Source: Winogradskyella algicola
GTDB lineage: Bacteria > Bacteroidota > Bacteroidia > Flavobacteriales > Flavobacteriaceae
Length of the DNA stretch: 64,000 nucleotides
NCBI RefSeq assembly: GCF_005869935.1
Contig: NZ_SZQF01000001.1
Location: 186,001 to 250,000, forward strand
Reading direction: 5' to 3'
The notes beneath the pieces were generated by a model. It did no database searches, had not been told where the DNA came from, and saw only the letters and a list, made by a program, of their open reading frames with translations. Both the position numbers and the translations under genes were made by a program. Below are positions 19,376-28,402 of this stretch, one piece after another. Position 1 is the first letter of the stretch, and each line of letters begins with the position of its first letter.

Positions 19376-20185
19376 TTGAAAAAGCAAATTAGTATAATAG
19401 GTTGTGGCTGGCTCGGTTTTGATTTAGCCCAAAACCTTATTAAAGAAGGTTACCACATTAAAGGCTCAACTACCACAGAAGATAAACTAAAAAAATTAGA
19501 AGATGCCAACATTGAAGCCTATCATATTCAACTAAATGAAGATGGTATAAGTGGAAATTACATCGATTTTTTAAAAGGAAGCGAATCGGTTATCGTTAAT
19601 ATTCCGCCTGGTTTAAGACGAAATCCTAATAAAAATCATGTGGCTGAAATACAGCATTTGATGGATGTAATAGCATATGAAAACATCAAAAACATTATAT
19701 ACATAAGCACTACTTCTGTTTTTAAAGACGATGTTGATTTTTCAACTTACAACGCTGATTCTGTTCCAAATGCAACATCCAACAGTAGTGAACAACTTAT
19801 TACTGTTGAAAAGATGCTTAAAGAAAACACCAACTTTAATACTACAATCATTCGTTTTGGTGGTTTATTCGATGCGCAGAGACATCCTGCCATGTACTTA
19901 GCTGGTAGAACAGACATTTCTAACCCAGATGCACCTGTTAATCTTATTCATAAAGAAGATTGTATTAATATTATTTCTTTAATCCTAAAAAAAGATATTT
20001 GGAATCATGTTTTTAACGCAGTATTTCTTGAGCATCCTACCAAAAAAGAATACTATACTGCCTTTTGCAAACAACATCGGTTAGATCTACCGCAGTTCAA
20101 CACTTCAGAAAAAAGTAAAGGAAAAATTATTGCAAGCACCAAAGTGGAACAACTTTTGAACTACAGTTTTAAACAGGCACTATAG
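19376..20185 (+). CDS. NAD(P)-binding epimerase/dehydratase-like protein (YeeZ-type)
   Basis: The protein is an extended SDR-like Rossmann enzyme with the nucleotide motif ISIIGCGWLGFDLAQNL right at the N-terminus. The open frame extends to a TTG at 19340, but the TTG at 19376 (LKKQISIIG) puts the first strand at the proper distance from the start, so I prefer it; the protein is then 269 residues. IYISTTSVF and FGGLFDAQRHPAMYLAGR follow at the usual places for substrate binding. The canonical YxxxK pair is not evident, so catalysis is uncertain. The family is common in bacteria and its function is not well defined. Confidence 0.8.
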   Translation: MKKQISIIGCGWLGFDLAQNLIKEGYHIKGSTTTEDKLKKLEDANIEAYHIQLNEDGISGNYIDFLKGSESVIVNIPPGLRRNPNKNHVAEIQHLMDVIAYENIKNIIYISTTSVFKDDVDFSTYNADSVPNATSNSSEQLITVEKMLKENTNFNTTIIRFGGLFDAQRHPAMYLAGRTDISNPDAPVNLIHKEDCINIISLILKKDIWNHVFNAVFLEHPTKKEYYTAFCKQHRLDLPQFNTSEKSKGKIIASTKVEQLLNYSFKQAL

Positions 20186-20254
20186 AAATTAATAGTTTAT
20201 TAAGAGCTATATTGACAAAATTTTATAGTTTTAGCCCTCAAAATTTTATTTATA

Positions 20255-20959
20255 ATGAAACAGATTACAATTGCAGTTGTTATGCTTTTCTCGGTAAGTG
20301 TTTTTGCCCAGACTAACGCAGATTTAAAAGCACATTACGAGACTTTTTACAAAGAGATGAAAAAGCAAGGTGATGTACAAGGTATTATTAATGCATTAAC
20401 GCATCTTAATATACTTGAGCCTTCAGTAGCAAGAAAAGATACTTTAGCTTATTTATACCTTTCAGAAGGTAAATATATGCAAGCTCTAAACACTATTGGT
20501 GTAGAAAAAAATGCTTCAGATTCTGATATGAATGTTGAAGTAAAAGCTTTAGCTCTTAAAAATCTTAATCAACCAAAACTAGCTTTAGAGCATTATGAGG
20601 TTTTATTTAAAAGAGATCCGAATGTGTATTTAGCTTATGAAATGGCTGATATGAAAATTCAAGTGAATGATTTAGCTGGTGCTAAAACTAATATTGAATA
20701 TGGTTTGGCTAATGTAAAAGACGATATGAAACGTGCGTTTTACGAAACTCAGCAACCCTATGAAACGTCTATGAAAGCTGCGCTTCTTTGTTTAAAAGGC
20801 TTACTAATGTTTACTGAAAATAAATCAGCTAACATTGATGCTGCTATTAAACTTATGAATGATGCACTTGCCATTGATCCTAATTTTAATTTGGCAAAAG
20901 TTAGCAGACAAGCATTAGAAAGCCAAAAAGCACAACAAGCCGCTGCTAACAAGAACTAA
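20255..20959 (+). CDS. secreted TPR-type protein
   Basis: The 234-residue protein has a signal peptide (MKQITIAVVMLFSVSVFAQ, cleavage near residue 19) and helical repeats resembling TPR units (about 60-130: LYLSEGKYMQALNTIGV, LNQPKLALEHYEVLFKRDPN, and 160-225 with IDAAIKLMNDALAIDPNF). It is probably periplasmic and mediates protein contacts. The Ala/Gln-rich C-terminus (QKAQQAAANKN) is probably flexible. It forms a single-gene unit with an intrinsic terminator 22 bp downstream. Confidence 0.83.
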   Translation: MKQITIAVVMLFSVSVFAQTNADLKAHYETFYKEMKKQGDVQGIINALTHLNILEPSVARKDTLAYLYLSEGKYMQALNTIGVEKNASDSDMNVEVKALALKNLNQPKLALEHYEVLFKRDPNVYLAYEMADMKIQVNDLAGAKTNIEYGLANVKDDMKRAFYETQQPYETSMKAALLCLKGLLMFTENKSANIDAAIKLMNDALAIDPNFNLAKVSRQALESQKAQQAAANKN

Positions 20960-20980
20960 ATTCTTAAAAATATTGAACAA

Positions 20981-21007
20981 AAAAGCTGCCCAATGGGCAG
21001 CTTTTTT
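20981..21007. terminator. bidirectional intrinsic terminator
   Basis: AAAAGCTGCCC-AAT-GGGCAGCTTTT followed by TT, between the convergent secreted TPR gene and the M13 peptidase gene. Confidence 0.92.
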
Positions 21008-21027
21008 AGTTTTAATTCACCTTTAGT

Positions 21028-23094
21028 TTACCATATTCTTACACGCTCTTCTGGCGGTAAGTACATAGCGTCACCTTCTTTAATATCAAATGCTTCATAA
21101 AAAGCATCAACATTCTTTAAAGGCTGTGTAGCTCTAATATGACCTGGAGAGTGCGGATCTGTATTAATTTGTGTTCTTAAAGCTTCATCTCTAATAAGTG
21201 TTCTCCATACTGTTGCCCAAGACATAAAGAAACGTTGCTCTGGTGTAAATCCATCAATATCATCAGGTCTTCCGTTTTCTTTAAAGTATAATTGTAATCC
21301 GTCATAAGCACCTAGTACTCCACCTAAATCACCTATATTTTCACCTAAAGTAAAAGGGCCATTAACATAAACACTATCCAATACTTCTATCGCAGAGTAC
21401 TGATCTGCTAATGCTTTTCCTCGCTTTTCAAACTCAGCTAAATCTTCAGGTGTCCACCAATTATTTACATTACCATCACCATCAAAACGCGCACCAGAAT
21501 CATCAAAGGCATGTGAGATTTCATGGCCAATGACAGCGCCTATTCCACCGTAGTTAACAGCTTCATCTGCTGTGTAGTTGTAGAAAGGAGGTTGCAAAAT
21601 TGCTGCTGGAAAAACAATCTCGTTGTTTAATGGATTGTGGTAAGCATTTACCATTTGTGGTGGCATTCCCCATTTTGTTTTGTCCACAGGCTCGTTGATT
21701 TCACTTAAGTTTTTGTTTTGAGACCATGCACTAACAGCCAACATGTTTTCTGCATAAGAATTTCCTTCTTTTACTTGTAGATCTGAGTAGCCTTCCCACT
21801 CATCTGGATAAGCAATTTTCACAGTAAACTTGTCCAGCTTTTCAATAGCTTTCTTTTTAGTTTCATCACTCATCCAATCTAAATTGGTAATTCTGTTTTG
21901 AAATGCTGTTATAACATTTTCTATCATTTTCTCAGCTTTCTCTTTTGCTTCTGGTGGAAATTTTGCCTGCACGTAAAGTTGGCCCACAGCTTCACCAACA
22001 CTTCCATCTACAGTGCCAAGAGCTCGCTCATCTGCAGGACGCATAGCTTTAGAACCGTTTAAAGTTTTTCCATAAAACTCCCAATTGGCTTTTTCAATTT
22101 CTGTAGTTAAATAACCTGCGGCTCCGTTTAAAGTACTCCAGTCCATTAACGTCTTAATATCTTCTATTGAAGTTGATCTTAAAAACGCATCCATAACCTT
22201 CATATACTTTGGCTGCATTACCAAAAGCGTATCTACTTTCTTTTCAATTCCCATATCGTCCATAAACTTTTGCCAATTGATAGATGGTGCCATTTTTTGT
22301 AAATCAGCAACTGATGTTGGATTGTTGAAATTTCTAATATCTCTACTAGCAACTTTATCTAAACGTGGTTCAGCAAGTTGTGTTTCCATAGCAAGGATTT
22401 TCTCAGCTGCAACTTTAGCATCAGTTTCAGAGTAATTTATGTATTGAAGCATTCTTGCTATATGATCTACATATTGTCCTCTTATTTCTTTAGTTTTTTC
22501 GTCTTGATCTAAATAATAATCGCGCTGTAATCCTAAACCTGCTGGGAACAACCAGGCCATGTTCATACTACTATCATTAAGCCCAGGATTAGAGCCTATT
22601 CCTGCAAATGGCGCTCCTACTCCTAGTGTTGAAGCATAAACTGTCTGCATGTCGTTTAAGTTCTTAATCCCATCTATTTTATCTAATAATGGCTGTATTG
22701 GTTTTATACCAGCTTCATCTCGCGCAACTGTATCTAACTCAGATTCAAAAATCAACAATGCTTTTTGCTGGTCTGAGCCTTCTTTGTATGTTCCTAATTC
22801 TTTAGATGTATTTAAGATATTTAATACATCTTTTCTCGTAGATTTACGCAATACACCAAATCCGCCCCAACGTGTTTCATCGTCTGGAATGGTGTTTGTT
22901 TCTAGCCATTTTCCGTTAACATACTTGTAAAAATCTTCTTTAGGACTTACACTTGTGTCCATATTTTCCAAAATAATACCTGGAATTTTCTCTTCTGCCA
23001 TGGCAGTGTCTTTCTTGGCTTCTTCCTTACATCCCAATACAGTAAAGAAAGCCAAACCTGATATCGCTAGAACGCGACTAAGATTGGTTTTCAT
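21028..23094 (-). CDS. pepO: M13-family zinc metallopeptidase, lipoprotein
   Basis: The 688-residue neprilysin/PepO-type endopeptidase cleaves peptides in the periplasm or at the outer membrane surface. A lipoprotein signal is clear (AISGLAFFTVLGC, Cys about 22). The N-terminal M13 domain (about 45-430) is followed by the catalytic domain with VIGHEISHAFDD (HExxH, about 517-525) and ENIGDLGG (the ExxxD zinc/active-site motif, about 574-581). The usual C-terminal Cys-x-x-W of M13 enzymes is replaced by RVRIW, as common in Bacteroidota. Length is normal. It is transcribed as a single gene towards a shared terminator. Confidence 0.95.
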   Translation of the reverse strand: MKTNLSRVLAISGLAFFTVLGCKEEAKKDTAMAEEKIPGIILENMDTSVSPKEDFYKYVNGKWLETNTIPDDETRWGGFGVLRKSTRKDVLNILNTSKELGTYKEGSDQQKALLIFESELDTVARDEAGIKPIQPLLDKIDGIKNLNDMQTVYASTLGVGAPFAGIGSNPGLNDSSMNMAWLFPAGLGLQRDYYLDQDEKTKEIRGQYVDHIARMLQYINYSETDAKVAAEKILAMETQLAEPRLDKVASRDIRNFNNPTSVADLQKMAPSINWQKFMDDMGIEKKVDTLLVMQPKYMKVMDAFLRSTSIEDIKTLMDWSTLNGAAGYLTTEIEKANWEFYGKTLNGSKAMRPADERALGTVDGSVGEAVGQLYVQAKFPPEAKEKAEKMIENVITAFQNRITNLDWMSDETKKKAIEKLDKFTVKIAYPDEWEGYSDLQVKEGNSYAENMLAVSAWSQNKNLSEINEPVDKTKWGMPPQMVNAYHNPLNNEIVFPAAILQPPFYNYTADEAVNYGGIGAVIGHEISHAFDDSGARFDGDGNVNNWWTPEDLAEFEKRGKALADQYSAIEVLDSVYVNGPFTLGENIGDLGGVLGAYDGLQLYFKENGRPDDIDGFTPEQRFFMSWATVWRTLIRDEALRTQINTDPHSPGHIRATQPLKNVDAFYEAFDIKEGDAMYLPPEERVRIW

Positions 23095-23284
23095 GTGTTT
23101 TTAATTGTTTGATTAATTATGGTCACATGCAATTCGCTATTGATCATTCTAGAAAACGATTGTATTAAGAATGTGCTCGTGTCATAATTTGGTTTTAGTT
23201 AATTCGAATTAAACGTAATTAGTGATAAGACCTGTAGAACAGATAAATGTTACAACTTTAAAAAACTTTAACACAAATAAAGCG

Positions 23285-23812
23285 CTAGAATTCAGACTTT
23301 ATTTTCTCATATAAATCGCGCTCTAACTTCTTATTTATTTGATAATTAAGATTAGAAAATGCGACTAACACTTCTTTTACACTTTGTAGTTTTAGTTGGT
23401 TGTCTATGTTATCTAGTATTAAATTTTCATTTAATCGTAAAAGTGTAGTTTCAATAATTGCGGTTCTCGATATGATAGGATTTGTTTTAAGTAAACTCGG
23501 AGTTTGTTTTTTAAATTCATCAATAAACTTTGTGAGTAGCTCCTTATCGCCATTAAAAAATGACAAATCTGCTTTTTTGAGATAATTAATCTGTATGGCC
23601 AATTCTTGATATTTTTCCCAATCTGCTACAGCTTTTTCACCTCTTGGGCTTAATACATAATCCGTGTATTTAAAACCCTCTATTGCTTTAGCTGTAATAA
23701 CTGGTTGTTGAGTCGTATTTTCTTCAGTATTATCTTCAGAAGACAACTTATCATCTCCACAATTTATGAAGAGGAGAAAACATACATTTAGAAGGAAAAA
23801 TCCAATTCTCAT
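23285..23812 (-). CDS. hypothetical lipoprotein
   Basis: The 175-residue protein starts with a lipoprotein signal (FLLNVCFLLFINCGDD, Cys about 19) followed by an acidic, Thr/Gln-rich linker. The remaining 130 residues are helical (ADWEKYQELAIQINYLKKADLSFFNGD and similar). No family is recognised. It is probably anchored in the inner leaflet of the outer membrane. It is monocistronic, with AT-rich gaps on both sides. Confidence 0.72.
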   Translation of the reverse strand: MRIGFFLLNVCFLLFINCGDDKLSSEDNTEENTTQQPVITAKAIEGFKYTDYVLSPRGEKAVADWEKYQELAIQINYLKKADLSFFNGDKELLTKFIDEFKKQTPSLLKTNPIISRTAIIETTLLRLNENLILDNIDNQLKLQSVKEVLVAFSNLNYQINKKLERDLYEKIKSEF

Positions 23813-23978
23813 AACCGTTTTTATTTGATGTAAATATACTTAAACTATTATTTTCAATTTATAGTATATTCTTAAAATATAGATTATCAACTTTTTACTT
23901 AAACATCGTTTTTTTTGAAAATTTTAATTTTTGAACATATAAATTCTTCATATTTTTGAGAATACTTTAATTACACTT

Positions 23979-24935
23979 ATGCCTTCTAAAATATTAATCA
24001 TTGGAGCCTGTGGACAAATAGGCACAGAACTAACCACCAAGTTAAGGGAAATACATGGCGTTGAGAATGTTATTGCCAGCGATATTAATACCCGAAAATT
24101 AGATTTAGTAAACTCTGGCCCTTTTGAAATTATTGATGCCAAAAATTTTAATGCCATCAAAGATTGTTGTATTAACTACAATATCGATACAGTCTATCTG
24201 ATGGCTGCGCTTTTAAGTGCAACAGGTGAAAAATATCCTATGGAAGCTTGGGATCTTAACATGAATTCGCTTTTTCATGTTTTGAACTTAGCAAAAGGTG
24301 GTACCATTAAAAAAGTATATTGGCCGAGTAGTATTGCTGTCTTTGGACCATCAACTCCAAGAGACCATACACCTCAGCACACAATTTGCGAACCAACCAC
24401 AGTATACGGCATTACTAAACAAGTTGGTGAGCGTTGGTGCGAGTATTACCATAAAAAATATGGTGTTGATGTTAGGAGCATTCGTTATCCTGGTATTATT
24501 AGTCACAAAGCTATGCCTGGAGGTGGTACAACAGATTATGCTGTTGAGATTTATCATGAAGCCATCAAATCTGGTAGATACGAATGTTTTCTTTCTGAAA
24601 ACACAAGTTTACCCATGATGTTTATGGATGATGCGATAAAAGCAACGGTAGATTTAATGGAAGCAACTGCTGAAAATTTAAGCATTAGATCTTCTTATAA
24701 CCTTTCGGCGATTTCATTTACACCAAAAGAAATTTTTGAAAGCATAAAACATCACATTCCAGACTTTGAAATTACTTACAAACCAGATTTTAGGCAAGCC
24801 ATTGCTGATAGTTGGCCATCAACAATTGATGATTCTGTAGCTAGAAATGATTGGAACTGGCAACACAGTTTTGATTTGGATGCAATGACAGAAGTGATGT
24901 TAAAAGAATTAAACAAAAGATATGCTAATGACTAG
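23979..24935 (+). CDS. L-threonine 3-dehydrogenase, GalE-like (extended SDR)
   Basis: The 318-residue enzyme oxidises L-threonine to 2-amino-3-oxobutyrate with NAD+. It belongs to the UDP-galactose epimerase-like threonine dehydrogenases known from flavobacteria, not the zinc-dependent Tdh. Evidence: N-terminal GACGQIGTEL (about 8-17), YWPSSIAVFGP with the catalytic Ser/Thr, YGITKQVGE with the YxxxK pair (about 144-148), and RYPGIISHKAMPGGGTTDYAVEIYHEA, which is characteristic of this branch. The family size fits. No 2-amino-3-ketobutyrate CoA ligase gene is adjacent. Confidence 0.92.
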   Translation: MPSKILIIGACGQIGTELTTKLREIHGVENVIASDINTRKLDLVNSGPFEIIDAKNFNAIKDCCINYNIDTVYLMAALLSATGEKYPMEAWDLNMNSLFHVLNLAKGGTIKKVYWPSSIAVFGPSTPRDHTPQHTICEPTTVYGITKQVGERWCEYYHKKYGVDVRSIRYPGIISHKAMPGGGTTDYAVEIYHEAIKSGRYECFLSENTSLPMMFMDDAIKATVDLMEATAENLSIRSSYNLSAISFTPKEIFESIKHHIPDFEITYKPDFRQAIADSWPSTIDDSVARNDWNWQHSFDLDAMTEVMLKELNKRYAND

Positions 24936-24989
24936 CCTTAACTGTCTAGTTTACATAATTTTATTATATTTAGCACTTTAAAGCCTCAA

Positions 24990-27044
24990 ATGTTTTCAAA
25001 AGTTAAAAAAAGAGAGGTATTAATCCCTTTTTTTTCCTTTTTACTCCTCAATCTACTCGTTCTATTTCTATGGGACCAATCTGTTACTGCTCAAAAATTA
25101 GCATTACAGAAACGGGTGCACAACTCTGGCGAACTTCTTTCTAAAAAATTTCTTTCCATAATTAAAAGAGATATACAAAGTCTTGAGAACTTAAAATATA
25201 GGTTTGAGATTACCAATGGCGACTATTTTTACTACTGGGAAAATGATGCAGAATTAATATTGCAACAAAATGCTTCCTTTAAGTTTATAGAATGGATTGA
25301 TAATCAAATGATAATTCGTAAAATAAACCCAACAAAAGGTAATGAAGCTGCAATTGGGTTAGATATATCTAAAATAAATTATCGTCGCGAGGAGTGGATT
25401 AGGCATAGTAAAGATGGCTCAACAAATATTACACCTTGGTCTAAAATGACTCAGGGTGGACATGCCTTTTTAGTAGATGTGCCTGTTTATTTTGATAATA
25501 AATTTAAAGGTACAATAACTGCTGGTATGGATTTTAAAAACAATCTTGATGCATTTGCAGAAAATCTCCCAGATTATAGTATTGAAATGCGAGACGAGAA
25601 CAACAGCGTCTTTTACACAAAAAATGAACCTAATGAACAGGTTGTTAACCAAGATTTTGTGTATACCAACGTTTTTAAAGTAGATACTTTAGATAATCAA
25701 AATTGGGCTATTAAAGTTACTCCAGCCTCTGCAAGTTTCTTAAGTGATAAAAGCTCCTCTATAAACTATATGTTGCTTTTTGGTTTGATACTGTCTACCT
25801 TAATGAGTTTACTTATTTATTTCTATTTAAGGGCAAAACGAGAAGCATTAAGAGCTCTTAAAGCTAATAAAAGATTAAAAATAACAAACGAAAAACTCAG
25901 TGAACAGAGAAATAGAGCTGAAAAGGCCTCTAGAGCTAAAACAGAGTTTTTGTCTAATATGAGTCATGAAATAAGAACTCCGCTAAATGGTATTTTAGGG
26001 TTAATACAATTAGTAAAAAACTCAAATAAACGTGATAATCATGATCACTATATAGATTTAATGGATCAATCTTCTAAAAACCTTCTAGCCTTAGTGAACG
26101 ATGTTTTGGAGATAGATAAAATTGAGTCTGGAAAAGCCAGTTTAAACGAGGTTACCTTTAAACCAAGTGAAGCGGTATCTAACTTAGTAAGTCAGTTTAA
26201 AGATGAGTTTGAAGCTAAAAATCTTTACCTAAATCTTAGCCCTGTTTCTGACTCTAATCTCTCTGTAATTGGAGACCAAGGTAAGTTCAATCAAATCATT
26301 ATAAACCTTATAAAAAACGCTTTAAAATTTACAAGTACTGGTGGCACCATAGTAATTTACGAAGAGACTGTAAAAAATGATGGTGTAGTTATAAATATTA
26401 AAGTATCTGATACAGGCATTGGAATTCCTCAACACACACTTTCTAAAATTTTTAAAAGATTTACACAAGTAGATCAAGGTATTAAGAAAAAGCATGAAGG
26501 TAGTGGTCTTGGTCTAGCGATTAGTCAGAATTTAGTTGAGTTAATGGGTGGTGAAATTTCAGTAGAAAGTCAACTTGGAGAAGGTAGTACATTTCAGATT
26601 AACATCCCTTTTAAAGTATCAGATTTGGAGGCTAGTGAGATTAATTATGATAAAAGTTCAGATCTCAATTCTTCTGAATTAAAAGTTTTAGTTGTAGATG
26701 ATAATAACATAAATATACTTGTCTTAACCAAGCTTTTGGAAAACCTTGGTATTAAATCAGAACAAACCAATGATGGTATTTCAGCAGTTAAGATGGCAAA
26801 AAATAATAATTATCAACTAATTTTTATGGATATACACATGCCTCAAATGGATGGTTATGAAGCTACAAAACTCATAAAAGAGAATAATCCTGAAACACTA
26901 ATTATAGGGCTTTCTGCAGACGTTACGACACAAACAATCAATAAATCCTTATTTTATGGCATGCAGGATTATTTGGCAAAGCCACTATCTCAAGAAAAAT
27001 TACATGAATTATTAATTAAGTACTTCGCAAGCAATAATAAGTAA
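24990..27044 (+). CDS. hybrid sensor histidine kinase/response regulator
   Basis: The 684-residue protein has two membrane helices (about 11-31 and 257-280) flanking a periplasmic sensing region of about 225 residues, then a coiled linker (about 285-325), a HisKA domain with FLSNMSHEIRTPLNG (phospho-His about 330), an HATPase domain (N box NLIKNALKF; G boxes DTGIGI and GSGLGLAIS) and a C-terminal receiver (VLVVDDNNIN, phospho-Asp in IFMDIHMPQMDG, Lys in YLAKPLS). No output domain is attached, so signalling must pass through another protein. It lies immediately left of the integrated island; its ligand is unknown. Confidence 0.93.
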   Translation: MFSKVKKREVLIPFFSFLLLNLLVLFLWDQSVTAQKLALQKRVHNSGELLSKKFLSIIKRDIQSLENLKYRFEITNGDYFYYWENDAELILQQNASFKFIEWIDNQMIIRKINPTKGNEAAIGLDISKINYRREEWIRHSKDGSTNITPWSKMTQGGHAFLVDVPVYFDNKFKGTITAGMDFKNNLDAFAENLPDYSIEMRDENNSVFYTKNEPNEQVVNQDFVYTNVFKVDTLDNQNWAIKVTPASASFLSDKSSSINYMLLFGLILSTLMSLLIYFYLRAKREALRALKANKRLKITNEKLSEQRNRAEKASRAKTEFLSNMSHEIRTPLNGILGLIQLVKNSNKRDNHDHYIDLMDQSSKNLLALVNDVLEIDKIESGKASLNEVTFKPSEAVSNLVSQFKDEFEAKNLYLNLSPVSDSNLSVIGDQGKFNQIIINLIKNALKFTSTGGTIVIYEETVKNDGVVINIKVSDTGIGIPQHTLSKIFKRFTQVDQGIKKKHEGSGLGLAISQNLVELMGGEISVESQLGEGSTFQINIPFKVSDLEASEINYDKSSDLNSSELKVLVVDDNNINILVLTKLLENLGIKSEQTNDGISAVKMAKNNNYQLIFMDIHMPQMDGYEATKLIKENNPETLIIGLSADVTTQTINKSLFYGMQDYLAKPLSQEKLHELLIKYFASNNK

Positions 27045-27067
27045 CTTACAGTATTTTTTAGTTTTAG

Positions 27068-27126
27068 TTTAATTACCAATAAGTGGTAGGAAACTTAATT
27101 TTTAATATTGGTTATTGGTAATTAAA
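27068..27126. repeat. 15-bp inverted repeat left of the island
   Basis: TTTAATTACCAATAA (27068-27082) and its exact reverse complement (27112-27126) flank a 29-base AT-rich loop. It lies between the histidine kinase stop and the attachment site. It may be a long hairpin in the transcript or the relic of a small element. Confidence 0.6.
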
Positions 27127-27138
27127 ACTTATGCAAAC

Positions 27139-27170
27139 AAAAAAGCCTGATAAAATTATCAGGCTTTTTT
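27139..27170. terminator. bidirectional terminator, original downstream terminator of tRNA-Asn
   Basis: AAAAAAGCCTGATA and TATCAGGCTTTTTT pair over 14 bp. Its right arm merges with the att repeat. It most likely terminated the tRNA-Asn transcript before the island inserted, and now also ends the kinase transcript. Confidence 0.85.
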
Positions 27171-27200
27171 TGCTCCTCAGGTTGGGCTCGAACCAACGAC
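27159..27200. repeat. attachment site, distal copy (42-bp direct repeat)
   Basis: Identical over 42 bp to 50344-50385. It contains the last 28 bases of tRNA-Asn (27173-27200, including the T arm GTTGGGCTCGAACCAAC) but no 5' part of the tRNA. This marks the left end of the integrated element. Confidence 0.9.
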
Positions 27201-27673
27201 TGTAAACATCACTATATCTTTTATTTATATACTCTAAACTTCAAAGGGTATCCGAATTGTATACCTTTTTTATGTTTATTATCTATTTCGTATAGCTAAG
27301 TTATGAATTTTTAATCATGTGGAAAACAAGCTTCTTATTGATATGAATTGCAATTATTTAAAGTGAATTCAAGTACAAATGCAAGCACCAGACTCCGATT
27401 CTTTTTATTAAAGGTCTATAGTATTTTATAGAATATTCCTAGTTAACCCAAATTCACATCTAATTCCTAGGGTATTTAACCTACCTCACGCAAATTCTAA
27501 CTGATTTACAAATCGAAGTGATAACATAAAATATATCTACCTGCAGGAATGCCAACCATCTTTAGAAAGGCTTCTGTAAATAATATAATATTCTAAAAAA
27601 TTAGAATCTGTATTTCATTGTAGTCAATAATGCGTTCTATTGTATTTACCACTTTTGAATTACTCATACGCTA
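27201..27673. other. AT-rich left end of the island without a clear gene
   Basis: This 470-base stretch holds a hairpin with a plus-strand T-tract (27243-27270, AAAGGGTAT/ATACCTTT) and a 24-codon minus-strand frame (start 27667, MSNSKVVNTIERIIDYNEIQ) that overlaps nothing known. I see no longer reading frame with convincing composition. It may be decayed coding sequence. Confidence 0.5.
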
Positions 27674-28402
27674 CTAATATCCCCAGTCATTATGAACCAC
27701 AGGCAGGCTATTCAGCTGATTACGGTAGAGTCTCCACTTTGGCATAAATGTATCCATATATTGAATAAAACGGTCATTGTGATGCCTTTCTAGTAAGTGA
27801 ACAAGCTCATGAACTACAATGTATTCTAGACATATCGTTGGCTTTTTGGAAAGCTCTAGATTTAACCATATCCTTTTCTCCTCTATGTTACAAGCACCCC
27901 ACTTGGTTTTCATCTGACGTACACCCCAATCGCTGGCTTTAACCCCTATTTCTTTCTCCCATTTGGAAATTATATCTGGAAGTTGCTTCTTCAGTTTTCT
28001 TCTATACCACTCTTTTAAAACCTTAGCTTTATCTTCTCTAGTTGATCCTCTCCTAACATAAAGGTCTAAGCACTTCGTTCCCCTTATGCTTACCTTACTT
28101 TTACCTTGATGCTCTATCACATTTAGAATATAACGCTTACCTTGAAAATAATGACTCTCACCAGAAACATAGGTTCTAATAGACTCTCTTGGCTGAGCTT
28201 GAAAGTTCTTAACATGCTTTTTTATCCACCCCAATTTTGAAATAGCAAACAGCCTAAGGACCTCCTCGTCTGTTTTGGAAGGCACTGATAGACGTATTTT
28301 ACCATTGGGTGGATAAACGGCTAAATGCATATTCTTTATGTCTTTGCGGACAATATCTATTTCTACGTTAGCTATCTTCAAAGATTCCTGTTTAGTATTC
28401 AC
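27674..28402 (-). CDS. SprT/YgjP-type (DUF45) metallopeptidase of the RM operon
   Basis: The 242-residue protein has the DUF45/YgjP architecture: an N-terminal beta domain (about 10-120, with RGTKCLDLYVRRGSTREDKAKVLKEWYRRKLKKQLP) and a C-terminal gluzincin core with VVHELVHLLERHHNDRF (HExxH at about 199-203 and a downstream His). WGVRQMKTKWGACN is the family's conserved segment. Such proteins often follow hsdR in type I RM operons, where their role is not established; a protease that processes or controls HsdR is one possibility. Its start overlaps hsdR by 11 bp, so it is translationally coupled. Confidence 0.9.
   Translation of the reverse strand: MNTKQESLKIANVEIDIVRKDIKNMHLAVYPPNGKIRLSVPSKTDEEVLRLFAISKLGWIKKHVKNFQAQPRESIRTYVSGESHYFQGKRYILNVIEHQGKSKVSIRGTKCLDLYVRRGSTREDKAKVLKEWYRRKLKKQLPDIISKWEKEIGVKASDWGVRQMKTKWGACNIEEKRIWLNLELSKKPTICLEYIVVHELVHLLERHHNDRFIQYMDTFMPKWRLYRNQLNSLPVVHNDWGY

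Noticed and set aside
27173-27200. A second tRNA-Asn at the left island end
   Set aside because: Only the 3' acceptor and T arm are present. There is no anticodon or D arm, so it is the attachment-site fragment.
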